Assembly (NCBI GenBank): GCA_025935925.1
Contig: JAICUI010000015.1
Span: forward strand, 1 to 53,553
Origin: Chloroflexota bacterium
Lineage (GTDB): Bacteria > Chloroflexota > Limnocylindria > Limnocylindrales > CSP1-4
Length of the DNA stretch: 53,553 bases
Direction of reading: 5' to 3'
A program made the translations under genes and the position numbers. Below are positions 35,760 through 44,328 of the stretch, in pieces. The notes beneath the pieces were generated by a model, which was not told the origin of the DNA, made no database searches, and saw only the letters and a program-made list of their open reading frames with translations. How positions within the stretch are numbered: position 1 is the first letter of the stretch; each line of letters begins with the position of its first letter.

Positions 35760-36173
35760 TCAGCGCGCGACCGCGGCGACGAGCGCGGCGACGGCAATGA
35801 CGACGGCGAGCACCCCCAGCGCGAGCGCCGCGACCGCCAGCCGCCGCACGTCCGCGTCGCGCCCGCGCGCCTCGGCCGCCTCGACCTCGACCCGCTGGGC
35901 GGTCGTGTGCTCGAGCTCGACCAGGGCGGCGACCTCGTGCGCCAGGGCTTCGAGCCGCGGGTCGCTCCGGGCTCGCGGCGCCGCGGCGATCGGCAGCTCG
36001 TCGACCTCGTCCTGGCTCAGCCGCTCCGACTCCTCGCGCAGCGACGCTCCGAGCCGGGCGACGGCCTCCTTCAGCCGACGCTCCTCCTCGGCGCTCTGCT
36101 CGGCGGCCTGCTCCGTGTCCTGCTCGACATCCGGTGCGCGGTTCGGCTCGGGCCGTGTCTGATCGTCAGCCAT
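35760..36173 (-). CDS. Coiled-coil protein with C-terminal TM anchor, unknown function
   Basis: 137 residues. An acidic N-terminus (EQDTEQAAEQSAEEERRLKE) runs into a heptad-like helix and an RVEVEAAEARGRDADVRR segment. It ends with one TM helix (LAVAALALGVLAVVIAVAAL), so it is a tail-anchored protein. It lies 39 nt after the TelA-like gene on the same strand with its own TAGCAT promoter candidate. Context suggests it belongs to the flotillin/TelA membrane system. Confidence 0.75.
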   Translation of the reverse strand: MADDQTRPEPNRAPDVEQDTEQAAEQSAEEERRLKEAVARLGASLREESERLSQDEVDELPIAAAPRARSDPRLEALAHEVAALVELEHTTAQRVEVEAAEARGRDADVRRLAVAALALGVLAVVIAVAALVAAVAR

Positions 36174-36179
36174 CGGTCG

Positions 36180-36185
36180 ATGCTA
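36180..36185 (-). promoter_or_regulatory. Putative leaderless -10 box of the tail-anchored protein gene
   Basis: TAGCATCGA, 6 nt between the hexamer and the ATG at 36173, no SD. Confidence 0.5.
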
Positions 36186-36212
36186 CCGGGCGCCGCGAGA
36201 CGGGTGTCGCGT

Positions 36213-37076
36213 TCAGGCCGCCGACCCGTCCGCGGAGGCGAGGGCGTTCGCGGCCGCGTGCCACGACCGCCGAAGCTCGCCGAGCGCGTCACCGAGCGCC
36301 TGGCGGTCGCGGCGTTCGGCCGTCATCCGGGCGAGGAGCGCCGCCGCGTCGAGCGCCGCAACCGTCGTCGTCCGGACGAGCGCAACGGCCTCGCGCAACG
36401 TCTCGTCGTGCGCGTCCATCGCGCGCAGCCCGAGGAGCGACTGGGTCGCGACCTCGAGGTGGAGCAGCAGGTCGCGGCGCCTCGACCGTACGGGGATCAG
36501 CACGTCATCGCGGAGCCGCGTGGCCCGGGCCGGGTCGCCGAGCCCGAGCTCGTCGAGCCTCGCGGCGAGCGCCTCGTCGAGCCGCGACGCGAGCACGGCG
36601 TACCGCCGCAGGTTGTCGACCGTGGCGGTCAGCGCGCGCTCGTCCTGGCGGCGCGCCGCGAGCTCCACGACGAGCGCGTCCAGGTGCGCGCCGACGTCCA
36701 CGAGCGCGGCGTCCACGCGCGGCCGGGCGCGCTCGTGGCGCGCGAGGTACGCCTCGGGCCGGTCCAGGTCGCCCGGGTCAAGGCGGTCGACCAGCCCGCG
36801 GAGCGTCCGAAGCCCGGCGACGACCCCCTCGGCGGCACGGCGGCGGTACGCGGTGCCGGCCGCGATCCGGGCGCCGATCCGCGTCGTGGCCACGACCTCG
36901 GGCGCGCCCAGATGCGCGAGATCGACGAGCCGCCGGCGGATCGCGGCCGGGTTTTCTGCCGGCCCGGCGACGTCGGTGACGAACGCGGCAACGATGGCGT
37001 CGATGCGCGCGTCCGTGGCGGGCGGGACACCCGCCGCGAGCGCGTGACTCCGGTCGTCCGCCGCCGGATCGCTCAG
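36213..37076 (-). CDS. TelA-like (toxic anion resistance) family protein, probable CTG start
   Basis: A 287-residue helical protein. The C-terminal half follows the TelA/PF05816 pattern: a coiled-coil block (YLARHERARPRVDAALVDVG), LTATVDNLRRYAVLASRLDE, then RSRRRDLLLHLEVATQSLLG and LVRTTTVAALDAAALLA. TelA proteins are linked to tellurite and envelope stress, but their activity is unknown. No ATG, GTG or TTG in frame exists near the upstream gene end; the first GTG is about 50 codons in. A CTG overlapping the flotillin stop (CTGA) gives a coherent N-terminus, so CTG initiation by coupling is likely. It is shorter than typical TelA (about 380). Confidence 0.78.
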   Translation of the reverse strand: MSDPAADDRSHALAAGVPPATDARIDAIVAAFVTDVAGPAENPAAIRRRLVDLAHLGAPEVVATTRIGARIAAGTAYRRRAAEGVVAGLRTLRGLVDRLDPGDLDRPEAYLARHERARPRVDAALVDVGAHLDALVVELAARRQDERALTATVDNLRRYAVLASRLDEALAARLDELGLGDPARATRLRDDVLIPVRSRRRDLLLHLEVATQSLLGLRAMDAHDETLREAVALVRTTTVAALDAAALLARMTAERRDRQALGDALGELRRSWHAAANALASADGSAA

Positions 37077-38646
37077 GTGGACGGGGCCTCGCCGCCGTCC
37101 TCGGCCGGGTCGGACCGGTGCACGTCGGCCCGTCCCCGGCGACGGGCGGTCGGCGACGGCGCCGCGGCGACGACCGTCGCCGCATCGTGGCCGTTCGTGC
37201 CGTCGGGGGCGTGCCCGTTCGACGACCCGTTGCGGGCCAGCGGCGAGAGGGCGCTCCGGGCCATGTCGGACAGGGCGCCGGCCTGCTGGATGATCTCCGC
37301 GAGAGCGCCGGTCACGCCCTGCGCTCCGTTGAGCACCGTGAAGCTGCTGACGTGGTCGAACGACGACGCGGCCGCACGGACGACCTCCGGCAGGTTCTCG
37401 GCGATCTGCTGCGCGATGACGGCCTCCTGGTTCTGGCTCAGGGCGGCGGCGCGGCGCTCGATGCCGGACGCCTCGGCCTCCATCCGCGCCCGGATCGCGT
37501 CGGCCTCGGCCGCCCCCTTGGCCCGGATCGCGTCGGCCTCGGCCTGGCCGTTGAGTCGCGTGGCAGCGGCCTGCGCCTCGGCCTGGACCTTCATCGCGGC
37601 GGCGGCGGCCTCGGCGGCGAGCCTCGTCTGTGCGGCGGCGGCCTCGGCGTGCAGCCGGACCTCCTGCGCCTCGGCCTCGGCCTGCCGGATCCGCGTGTCG
37701 CGGCCGGCGGTCGCGAGCGTCGTCTGGCGATACGCCTCGGCGTCGGCCGGCTTGCGAACGTCGACCTGGAGCTGCTGCTCCTTCTGCTCCGCCTGGAGAT
37801 GCGCGACCTTCGTCTCCTCGAGCACGACCGCCTGGCGCGCGGTCGCCTGGGCGAGCGGGCCCTGCTGGGCCGCGTCCTGGTTCGCGGTGTCGATCTCGGC
37901 CTGGAAGCCGGCCTTCTTGATCTCCGTGTCGCGGATGGACGCGGAGATGCTCGCCTGCGCGTCCTGCTCCTGCGCCACCGCCGCGCGGTCGGCCTGGGCG
38001 CGGGCGATGCGCGCGCGCTGCTCGACCTCGGCCTGGTGCGGGACGGCCAGGTTCTCGATGTAGTTGCTGGTGCTCGTGATCGCCTGGATCTGGAAGCTGT
38101 CGATGACGAGCCCGAACGACTCCATCTCCTGGCTGCACCGGTCCCGGACCTGCTGGGCGAACTTGTCCTGGTCGCTGATCATGTCCTCGACGGTCATCGA
38201 GCCCGCGATGGCGCGGAGGTGGCCGACGAACACGTTCTGGACCTTGGACTCCAGCTCCTGCGCCGGCCGGTCGAGGAACCGCCGGGCGGCGTTGGCGATC
38301 GAGCGGTAGTCGTCGCCGACCTTGTAGACGACGACGCCGCGCAGGTCGACGCCGATCTTCTGCTGGCTGACGCACGGCACCTGGATCTCGCTCTCGTGCG
38401 CCTCGAGCGACAGCGTCCGAACCTTCGTGAGGCCGGGCACGACGAGGGCGCCCGGCCGGTCACGATCCGGAACCCCATGCTCTCGCCGGCGCCCTGCGGC
38501 GGCCCGGACGCGCGGAGGCCGCTGATGATCAGCGCCTCGTCCGGCTCGGCGACCCGCCAGCTCGTCTTGAAGATGCCGACGAACACCACGAGGACGGCCA
38601 CCACCACGGCCGCGACCACGAGGAACAGCTCCAGCTCCGCGCTCAT
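37073..38646 (-). pseudogene. Flotillin-like SPFH protein, apparent 1-nt frameshift near the N-terminus
   Basis: The frame starting at ATG 38646 gives a TM anchor (LFLVVAAVVVAVLVVFVGIF) and MGFRIVTGR, then turns into Ser/Arg-rich nonsense. A second frame continues with ALVVPGLTKVRTLSLEAHES, the SPFH domain (QQKIGVDLRGVVVYKVGDDY) and a long Ala/Glu-rich coiled coil (LAAEAAAAAMKVQAEAQAAA) to TGA 37073. One missing base in the C run at 38451-38453 explains the break; restoring it gives about 524 residues, the normal flotillin length. Flotillins scaffold membrane microdomains. Its start overlaps nfeD (ATGA) and its stop overlaps the TelA-like start. Confidence 0.85.
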
Positions 38647-38870
38647 TCCGAGAGCCTCATGCCATCGGTCGGCGAGACTTCGACGGTCCGTCCGCCGAGG
38701 CTCCCGACCACGAGCACCTGGGTGTGCTTCGGGATGACGGCGTCGCGATCCGCGGCGCGAGCGAGGAACCGCTCCGTGCCCTGGCGGACCTCGATCATCA
38801 CCTCGCCGAGGTGTCCGGGCGTGATGTCGGCGGTCACTCGTGCGAGCTTCCCAACGACGTCGAGCGCCAC
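38643..38870 (-). CDS. Short NfeD-like OB-fold protein (flotillin partner)
   Basis: A 75-residue protein, essentially one beta-barrel: GKLARVTADITPGHLGEVMI, ERFLARAADRDAVIPKHTQV and VVGSLGGRTVEVSP follow the NfeD C-terminal OB fold. Short NfeD proteins are usually encoded next to SPFH/flotillin genes, as here. GAGGGG precedes the GTG start. No TM segment, unlike long NfeD. The 200-nt gap upstream shows no further gene. Confidence 0.82.
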   Translation of the reverse strand: MALDVVGKLARVTADITPGHLGEVMIEVRQGTERFLARAADRDAVIPKHTQVLVVGSLGGRTVEVSPTDGMRLSE

Positions 38871-39071
38871 GTTCCCCTCGTCTGCGTCCGGGCCCAGGGG
38901 CCCTGCAGCGAATCATAGTCCTGCCCGGCGCGGCCGCGGCCGAGTGGTGAGGCGATGCACCGCGCCGCGTGCGGCGCACCGGCGGTCGCCGCCGGATGCC
39001 GCCGCACGGCTGACAGGCGGAGGGCACACGCGGTGAGGCGCCCGTCGCACGCCGCTTGCGACCGTCGCGCG

Positions 39072-39866
39072 ATGGCCCCGCCGACCGTCGCCGCCGCCCG
39101 CCCTGCCGCACCCTCCGGACCGGCGATGCCCGTCGCGGAACGCGCCACCCGCGCCGCCGCCGAGCTCGCCGTCCCCACGGGCGTCGCCCAGGCGCACGCG
39201 ACGCCGCCCCGCATCGCGCTCGTCCGGACGCGGACCGGGCGGAACCTCGTGGTCGCGTCGCTCGGCGCCTTCGGGGCGTTGTTCGCCGTCGTGACGGCAG
39301 GCGGCAGCGCGCGCTTCGACCGCACCGTGTCGCGGTTCCTCCAGGAGGCCGGCCGGCCGCTCGATCGCCTGTCGCGGGCCGTGTCGTGGGCGGGCTTCCC
39401 GCCGCAGAGCCGGTTCATCACGCCGTCACTCGTCGCCGGCCTGTGGCTCGTGGGCCTCCGCCTCGAGGCCGTGTTCCAGCTCGGCGCGTGGTCCGGCGCC
39501 GTCCTGAGCTCGGCGATGAAGGCGCTGGCGCGCCGGCCGCGACCGGCGCAGGCGGACGCGATCGAGGTGGTCGCAGCGCCGCTGCGCGGCTCGAGCTTCC
39601 CCAGCGGACACGTGCTGACGTACGTCGGCGTGTACGGCTTCCTCGCCCACGTCGTCGACGCGACCGTCGAGCCCGCGTGGCTCCGGCGGACGGCCGTCGC
39701 CGGGCTCGTCGGGCTCGTCGGCCTCGTCGGCCCGAGCCGCGTCCAGCAGGGTCACCACTGGCCGACCGACGTCCTCGGCTCGTATCTGCTCGGCCTGCCG
39801 CTGCTCGCGCTGTACGTCGAGGCCTACCGGCGAACGAAGGCCTCGTTCCTCGACCGCCGCCCGTGA
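39072..39866 (+). CDS. PAP2-family phosphatase (membrane)
   Basis: A 264-residue PAP2 phosphatase. The Ala/Pro-rich N-terminus precedes TM segments. The three catalytic motifs are present: KALARRPRP, SSFPSGHVLTY and SRVQQGHHWPTDVLGS. It removes phosphate from lipid phosphates such as phosphatidate or prenyl diphosphates. The start is uncertain: ATG 39072 or ATG 39126, neither with a clear SD. Its stop overlaps the DAGK start (GTGA), so the phosphatase and kinase are coupled. Confidence 0.88.
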   Translation: MAPPTVAAARPAAPSGPAMPVAERATRAAAELAVPTGVAQAHATPPRIALVRTRTGRNLVVASLGAFGALFAVVTAGGSARFDRTVSRFLQEAGRPLDRLSRAVSWAGFPPQSRFITPSLVAGLWLVGLRLEAVFQLGAWSGAVLSSAMKALARRPRPAQADAIEVVAAPLRGSSFPSGHVLTYVGVYGFLAHVVDATVEPAWLRRTAVAGLVGLVGLVGPSRVQQGHHWPTDVLGSYLLGLPLLALYVEAYRRTKASFLDRRP

Positions 39867-40825
39867 TCGCTCGCGAGGAGGCCTCGTCCGAGGCCGGCCA
39901 CGGCGCCAACGGGCGCGTCGTGGTGGTCCTCAACCCGAAGGCCGGGCGGAAGGTCGGCGTCCCGATGCATGGCGGGCTCGACGCCGACGCCGTCGCGGGG
40001 CTGTTCGCCGCGGCCGGCATCCCCGCCGACGTCCACCCGACCGCCTCGGAGCACGAGGCCATCGCCGTCGTCCGGGACGCCGTTGCGGCCGGCCCGGACG
40101 TCCCGGTCGTCGCCGCGGGCGGCGACGGGACGCTGCGCGTGGTCGCGCGGACGCTGCTGGAGGCGGGCGCCGACGATCCCGGCCGCGTCCCCGCGCTCGG
40201 GATCCTGCCGCTCGGGAGCGTGATGAACGTCGCCCGCAGCCTCGACATCCCGCGCGAGCCCGATGCGGCGGCCGCCGTGATCGCCGCGGGCGCCACTCGG
40301 GTGATCGACGTCGGCGAGGTCGGCGGCCACGGAGTGTTCCTCGAGGGCGTCGCCGTCGGGCTGCACGCGGAGCTGTTCGCCGCCGGCGCCGCGCTCGACG
40401 AGGGCGATCCGGGTGCGCCCATGCGCGCGATCCGGACCGCGCTCCGCTTCCGGCCGTCACGGCTGTCCCTGGAGCTCGACGGCGGACGGGTGATCCGGAC
40501 CCGCGCGCTCGTCACGAGCGTGTCGAACGGCCCGTTCGCCGGCCTCGCGTTCACGGTCGCGCCGGGCGCACGGCTCGACGACGGCCTGTTCGACGTCCGG
40601 ATCTTCGAGGGGTTCTCGCGCTGGGAGCTGCTGCGCCACTTCGTCGCGATCGCCGCCGGCCGGCACCGCTACGAGCCGCGGGTGCGGACGGTTCGCAGCG
40701 CGCAGGTCCGGGTCGCGAGCGCGAGCCCGCTGCGGGTCCGCGCGGATGGCGAGGATGCGGGCTGGACGCCGGTCGACATCCGGGTCCGGCGCCGGGCGCT
40801 GCGCGTGCTCGCTCCGCGCGGCTGA
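39863..40825 (+). CDS. Diacylglycerol kinase family lipid kinase
   Basis: A 320-residue DAGK-catalytic protein. NPKAGRK near the N-terminus, the nucleotide loop VVAAGGDGTLRVVARTL and ALGILPLGSVMNVARSL are the key motifs; the usual GTGN is GSVMN here. C-terminal blocks are DVGEVGGHGVFLEGVAVG and LDDGLFDVRIFEGFSRWELL. It phosphorylates a lipid alcohol, possibly diacylglycerol. The GTG start overlaps the PAP2 stop by four bases. Last gene of this pair, convergent with the next operon after 82 nt. Confidence 0.88.
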   Translation: MIAREEASSEAGHGANGRVVVVLNPKAGRKVGVPMHGGLDADAVAGLFAAAGIPADVHPTASEHEAIAVVRDAVAAGPDVPVVAAGGDGTLRVVARTLLEAGADDPGRVPALGILPLGSVMNVARSLDIPREPDAAAAVIAAGATRVIDVGEVGGHGVFLEGVAVGLHAELFAAGAALDEGDPGAPMRAIRTALRFRPSRLSLELDGGRVIRTRALVTSVSNGPFAGLAFTVAPGARLDDGLFDVRIFEGFSRWELLRHFVAIAAGRHRYEPRVRTVRSAQVRVASASPLRVRADGEDAGWTPVDIRVRRRALRVLAPRG

Positions 40826-40907
40826 GGGAGGCCCGCGCTGTCACACCGCCGGGGGAACGGATAGCGCGCGGACCTCCATATCGAGCAACGTCGCGACCGC
40901 GACGGCG

Positions 40908-41699
40908 TTAGGCCATTCGGCCCCCCTCGTTCGTGGGGGAGCGGGGTGGCGTCGGCGCGCGCTGCCGCGACCGCCACGGGAAGCGCCACGAGGTCGACGC
41001 GCGGAACACGAAGACGACGATCCCCGCCCAGATCGCCGCGGTCGCGAACCCGCCGACGACGTCCGTGACGTAGTGCGCGCCGAGGTAGATCCGGCTGAGG
41101 CCGATGATCCCCGATGCGAGGATCCCGACCACGAGCGCGAGCGCGCCACGACCCGGGCCCGCGACGCGCCAGACGACGATCCCGACCGCGAGCGCGAGGG
41201 CCATCGAGTTCATCGAGTGCCCGCTCGGGAAGCTGTAGTCGGGCGGGGCCACGGCCCAGTCGAGGACCGGTCGAGCTCGATGGAAGAACAGCTTCATCGC
41301 GTCGTTCAGGAGGATGCTGCCGCCGAGGACGACGCCGACGAACAGCGCCTCACGGTATCGCCGGCCGCGGACGAGGAGGACGGCGACGACGAGCGCGATG
41401 ATCGCCAGCCCGAGGTTGCGGCCGATCAGGCTCGCCCCGTTCATGACGGCGTCCATGGTCGGCGAGGCGAACCCGTGCATGAAGGCGTTGCCCGCCGCGT
41501 CGAGCGCGAACGTCTCGGACCCGCGGACCGCGGACGCGACGATCGCGAGCACGAACCCGCACGCGAGGACCGCGACGAGACCGGCGAGCAGCAACGGGCC
41601 GGCGCGCCGGATCTCCTCGGGCCTGGGGGCGGTCGACGGCGTCCCGGCGAGCGGGCCGGCCTGGTCTGTCGGGGCGGGGGGCTTGGCTCCGTCAGCCAT
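40908..41699 (-). CDS. PAP2-family phosphatase (last gene of five-gene operon)
   Basis: A 263-residue PAP2 protein with about six TM segments. Motifs: KLFFHRARP, YSFPSGHSMNSMALAL and SRIYLGAHYVTDVVGGF, all complete. A Pro-rich cytoplasmic head and a basic tail flank the core. The ATG lies inside the end of the preceding PAP2 gene (8-nt overlap). The stop is TAA. Confidence 0.9.
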   Translation of the reverse strand: MADGAKPPAPTDQAGPLAGTPSTAPRPEEIRRAGPLLLAGLVAVLACGFVLAIVASAVRGSETFALDAAGNAFMHGFASPTMDAVMNGASLIGRNLGLAIIALVVAVLLVRGRRYREALFVGVVLGGSILLNDAMKLFFHRARPVLDWAVAPPDYSFPSGHSMNSMALALAVGIVVWRVAGPGRGALALVVGILASGIIGLSRIYLGAHYVTDVVGGFATAAIWAGIVVFVFRASTSWRFPWRSRQRAPTPPRSPTNEGGRMA

Positions 41700-42435
41700 C
41701 CGTGGCGACGGGCGCCGGCCGGGCGGCGTCGCTTCGCGCATCGTCGTGATCATCGCCCCGATCGGTGTGCCGCGTCAGGCGCGCCACCAGGGCGAGGACG
41801 CCGATCCCGCCGAGGAACCCCGCGAGGACGTCGCTCGGCCAGTGCGCGTTGATCGCGATCCGCGCGATGGCCACCCACGCGCAGAACACGGCGACGAGGA
41901 TCGCGACGGCGACGGCGACCGGTCGCGGGGCCCGGCTCCGCCAGACCAGCAGCGCCACGATCCCGAGGATGCACACGGCCTCCAGCTCGTGACCGGACGG
42001 GAAGCTGTAGATGACGCCCGGCACGACGGTCTGGCTGTCCGGCGGGCGCGGTCGATGGACCAGCTGCTTGATGCCCTCGCTGCCGGCCGTGACCAGGCCC
42101 AGCGTGATCGCCACGAGAATCGCCTCGCGCCGCCGGTGCCGCCACCACAGGAACGCGACGATGCCCACGGCGATCCCGATCATCGGGAAGTTCGCCGCCT
42201 CCGAGATGTCGTTCCACAGCGTGTGCCAGGCCTTGTACTGCAGGAGCGCGTCCCGGATCGGCGGATCGAAGAACGGCGTCACGTGCGCGTAGAGCACGAC
42301 GGTCAGGATGGCGAAGCCGACGAGCCCCACGATCGCGATGACGTCCAGCGCGAGATCGCGTGGGTCATGCGTCGGCCGGTTCGCCGTCGTGCCGCCCGAC
42401 ACGTTCCCCCGCGCGGTGGCCGCAGGCTGGCTCAT
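41692..42435 (-). CDS. PAP2-family phosphatase, variant third motif
   Basis: A 247-residue PAP2 protein with motifs KQLVHRPRP, YSFPSGHELEAVCIL and ARIAINAHWPSDVLAG. In the third motif the usual Ser-Arg is Ala-Arg, while the catalytic His and Asp are kept. It overlaps the DAGK stop by four bases (ATGA) and the following PAP2 start by eight. The acidic/His C-terminus (RGDDHDDARSD) is unusual. Confidence 0.88.
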   Translation of the reverse strand: MSQPAATARGNVSGGTTANRPTHDPRDLALDVIAIVGLVGFAILTVVLYAHVTPFFDPPIRDALLQYKAWHTLWNDISEAANFPMIGIAVGIVAFLWWRHRRREAILVAITLGLVTAGSEGIKQLVHRPRPPDSQTVVPGVIYSFPSGHELEAVCILGIVALLVWRSRAPRPVAVAVAILVAVFCAWVAIARIAINAHWPSDVLAGFLGGIGVLALVARLTRHTDRGDDHDDARSDAARPAPVATDG

Positions 42436-43337
42436 CGCGGGACCAGGACGCACAGGCCGCCGGGAACGATCGACGCGCGGACGGGGGTCTTGCCCATCAC
42501 GCTGCCGTCGAGCTCCACGAGGCGCGGCCGCTTCGCCGCGACCTCGATCGACCTCGCGCGGGCGCGGAAGATGCGGCCGGAGTCCGTCTCGCCGAGCTCG
42601 GCCTGGCGGGTCGCCTCCCATGCCGCCGCGAGCGCCTGCACGGGTCCGCCGGCGGTCACGATGATCACGTCGAGCAGCCCGTCGTCCGGGACGACCGGCG
42701 GCTTCGGCTCGAGCATCGGCAGCATCCGGCCGGCGTTGGCGATGAAGACCTGCGCGGCCTGGACGGTCGTCTCGGTGCCGTCGAGGGTCACCGTGTGCTC
42801 GACGTTGCGCAGCGCCGAGGTCTGCCCCAGCGCGTGGGCGAGGTACGAGAGCTTGCCGAAGCGCACCTTCTCCACGCGCGAGGTCGCGTCCATCACGTGC
42901 GCGTCGAAGCCGATCCCGCAGGCGATCGCGAACGCCCGCCGCTTGCCCTCGACCTCGGCCATGCCGACGTCGATGGCGCGCCGCTGGCCCGACTGGATCG
43001 TCTCGAGCGCCTTGTCGGCGTCGGTCGGGATGCCGTAGTTGCCGGCGAACAGGTTGCCGGTACCCGACGGGATCACCCCCAGCGGGACGTCGGTCCCGAC
43101 GAGCTTCGTCGCCACCTGCGCGATCGCCCCGTCACCCCCGACGACCACCACGAGCGCGATTCCGTCCTTGACGGCCTGCTTCGTCCGTCGCCGGAGGTCG
43201 CGCTTGCGCACGACGACCTCGTCCTCCACCGTCCAGCCGCCGAGCCCGAGCTGGCGCGAGACACGGGCGACCGATTTCTCGATCGGGCGCCCCTCCCGGT
43301 GGCGGCCGATCACGAGCACGCGCCGCTCGTCGCTCAT
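42432..43337 (-). CDS. Diacylglycerol kinase family lipid kinase
   Basis: A 301-residue lipid kinase with the classic motifs VVVVGGDGAIAQVATKLVG and LGVIPSGTGNLFAGNYGI, then DVGMAEVEGKRRAFAIACGI and PDDGLLDVIIVT. This one keeps the canonical GTGN, unlike the copy at 39863. It overlaps the membrane protein upstream and the PAP2 gene downstream by four bases each. Probably makes phosphatidate-like lipids that the adjacent PAP2 enzymes reverse. Confidence 0.92.
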   Translation of the reverse strand: MSDERRVLVIGRHREGRPIEKSVARVSRQLGLGGWTVEDEVVVRKRDLRRRTKQAVKDGIALVVVVGGDGAIAQVATKLVGTDVPLGVIPSGTGNLFAGNYGIPTDADKALETIQSGQRRAIDVGMAEVEGKRRAFAIACGIGFDAHVMDATSRVEKVRFGKLSYLAHALGQTSALRNVEHTVTLDGTETTVQAAQVFIANAGRMLPMLEPKPPVVPDDGLLDVIIVTAGGPVQALAAAWEATRQAELGETDSGRIFRARARSIEVAAKRPRLVELDGSVMGKTPVRASIVPGGLCVLVPR

Positions 43338-44326
43338 GACGCGTGCCTCGCGAGCGCGGCCGCGGACCTCGTCCGCGCCTCGTGCTCGACCTGCAGCCGG
43401 AGCCGGAAGAGCGTCTCCCAGTCGGCGTAGGCGACGTCGAGCCGCTCCAGCTTCTCGTCGACCTCGGCGAACTCCGACGCGGTCGATGCGTTCCGCTCGG
43501 CGAGCTTGCGGAGCGCGTCCTCGACCTGCTCGGCCTCCTTCGTCGCCGTCAGGTACGCCTCGGTGAAGGCGAGGCGGCGGACGATCGCGGTGCGCGCCCG
43601 GGTCACCGACTCGGTGCGGCCGATGAGCGCGACGTCCGACGGGTAGATGAGGATCCGCAGGTCGTCGTTCCGGAGCGACACGAGCTCGTCGGGGACGAGG
43701 CCGACCGTCGTGAGCCCGCCGACGAGCGCGAGCACCTTGGGCGGCACGACGAACCACGGCGGCGCCGTCGTGCGCTCGAGCTCCAGCCCGGCCTCGTCGA
43801 GCGCCGCGACGAGATCATCCACGACGGCGTCGTACCCGTCGCCCTTGACCATCATGGGGAGGTGCAGGTTCTGCCAGCCGCGCTGCGCGCTGCGGATCGA
43901 GCGCGCGATCCCCCACGCGCCGAGGAACGCGATGACCGCCAGGAGCACGAGCGTCAGCGGATAGCCGCGCAGCAGGTGGCCGAGGGCCCGCAGGGGCCGC
44001 CGCTCGTCCGCGAGCAGCAGCGTCGCCGCGCCGACGCCCGCCGGCAGCGCGATCGCGCCGACGAACAGCACGAACCCGATCCACGTGAGGTCGAGGCCGC
44101 CCGGCCTCGGGACGGACGAGACGATGAGGTGCTCGAAGGCCGGCGAGATCAGGGCGACGACGCACACCAGCCAGCCGACCGCGCACAGCGCCATCAGGTC
44201 GAGCAGCCGCTGCTTGGACTGGGGAACGCGACCGAACAGCAGGAGCGTCGCCCAGCCGAGGGTGCTCGACGCCACGCCGCCGACGAGCCGCGAGAGGAGC
44301 GTGATGGTGCCGGTGATGAGGAACAT
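43334..44326 (-). CDS. Membrane protein of unknown function within the lipid-phosphate operon
   Basis: A 330-residue protein. The first 170 residues hold about four TM helices (LLDLMALCAVGWLVCVVALI, LTWIGFVLFVGAIALPAGVG, YPLTLVLLAVIAFLGAWGIA). Residues about 175-290 form a soluble domain containing MVKGDGYDAVVDDLVAALDE and NDDLRILIYPSDVALIGRTE. The C-terminus is a coiled coil (VDEKLERLDVAYADWETLF). No family recognised. Its overlap with DAGK and 2-nt distance from the PhoD-like gene tie it to this operon. Confidence 0.78.
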   Translation of the reverse strand: MFLITGTITLLSRLVGGVASSTLGWATLLLFGRVPQSKQRLLDLMALCAVGWLVCVVALISPAFEHLIVSSVPRPGGLDLTWIGFVLFVGAIALPAGVGAATLLLADERRPLRALGHLLRGYPLTLVLLAVIAFLGAWGIARSIRSAQRGWQNLHLPMMVKGDGYDAVVDDLVAALDEAGLELERTTAPPWFVVPPKVLALVGGLTTVGLVPDELVSLRNDDLRILIYPSDVALIGRTESVTRARTAIVRRLAFTEAYLTATKEAEQVEDALRKLAERNASTASEFAEVDEKLERLDVAYADWETLFRLRLQVEHEARTRSAAALARHAS

Positions 44327-44328
44327 CG

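Noticed and set aside
32364..38063. 1899-codon open frame on the plus strand
   Set aside because: It runs antisense to the hybrid kinase, TelA-like and flotillin genes, all of which have clear family motifs. It is a GC-driven shadow frame.
36213..38646. Tellurite-resistance or phage-defence island
   Set aside because: Only a TelA-like gene is present. TerB, TerC, TerD, TerE or toxin-antitoxin partners are absent, and the neighbours are flotillin and NfeD.
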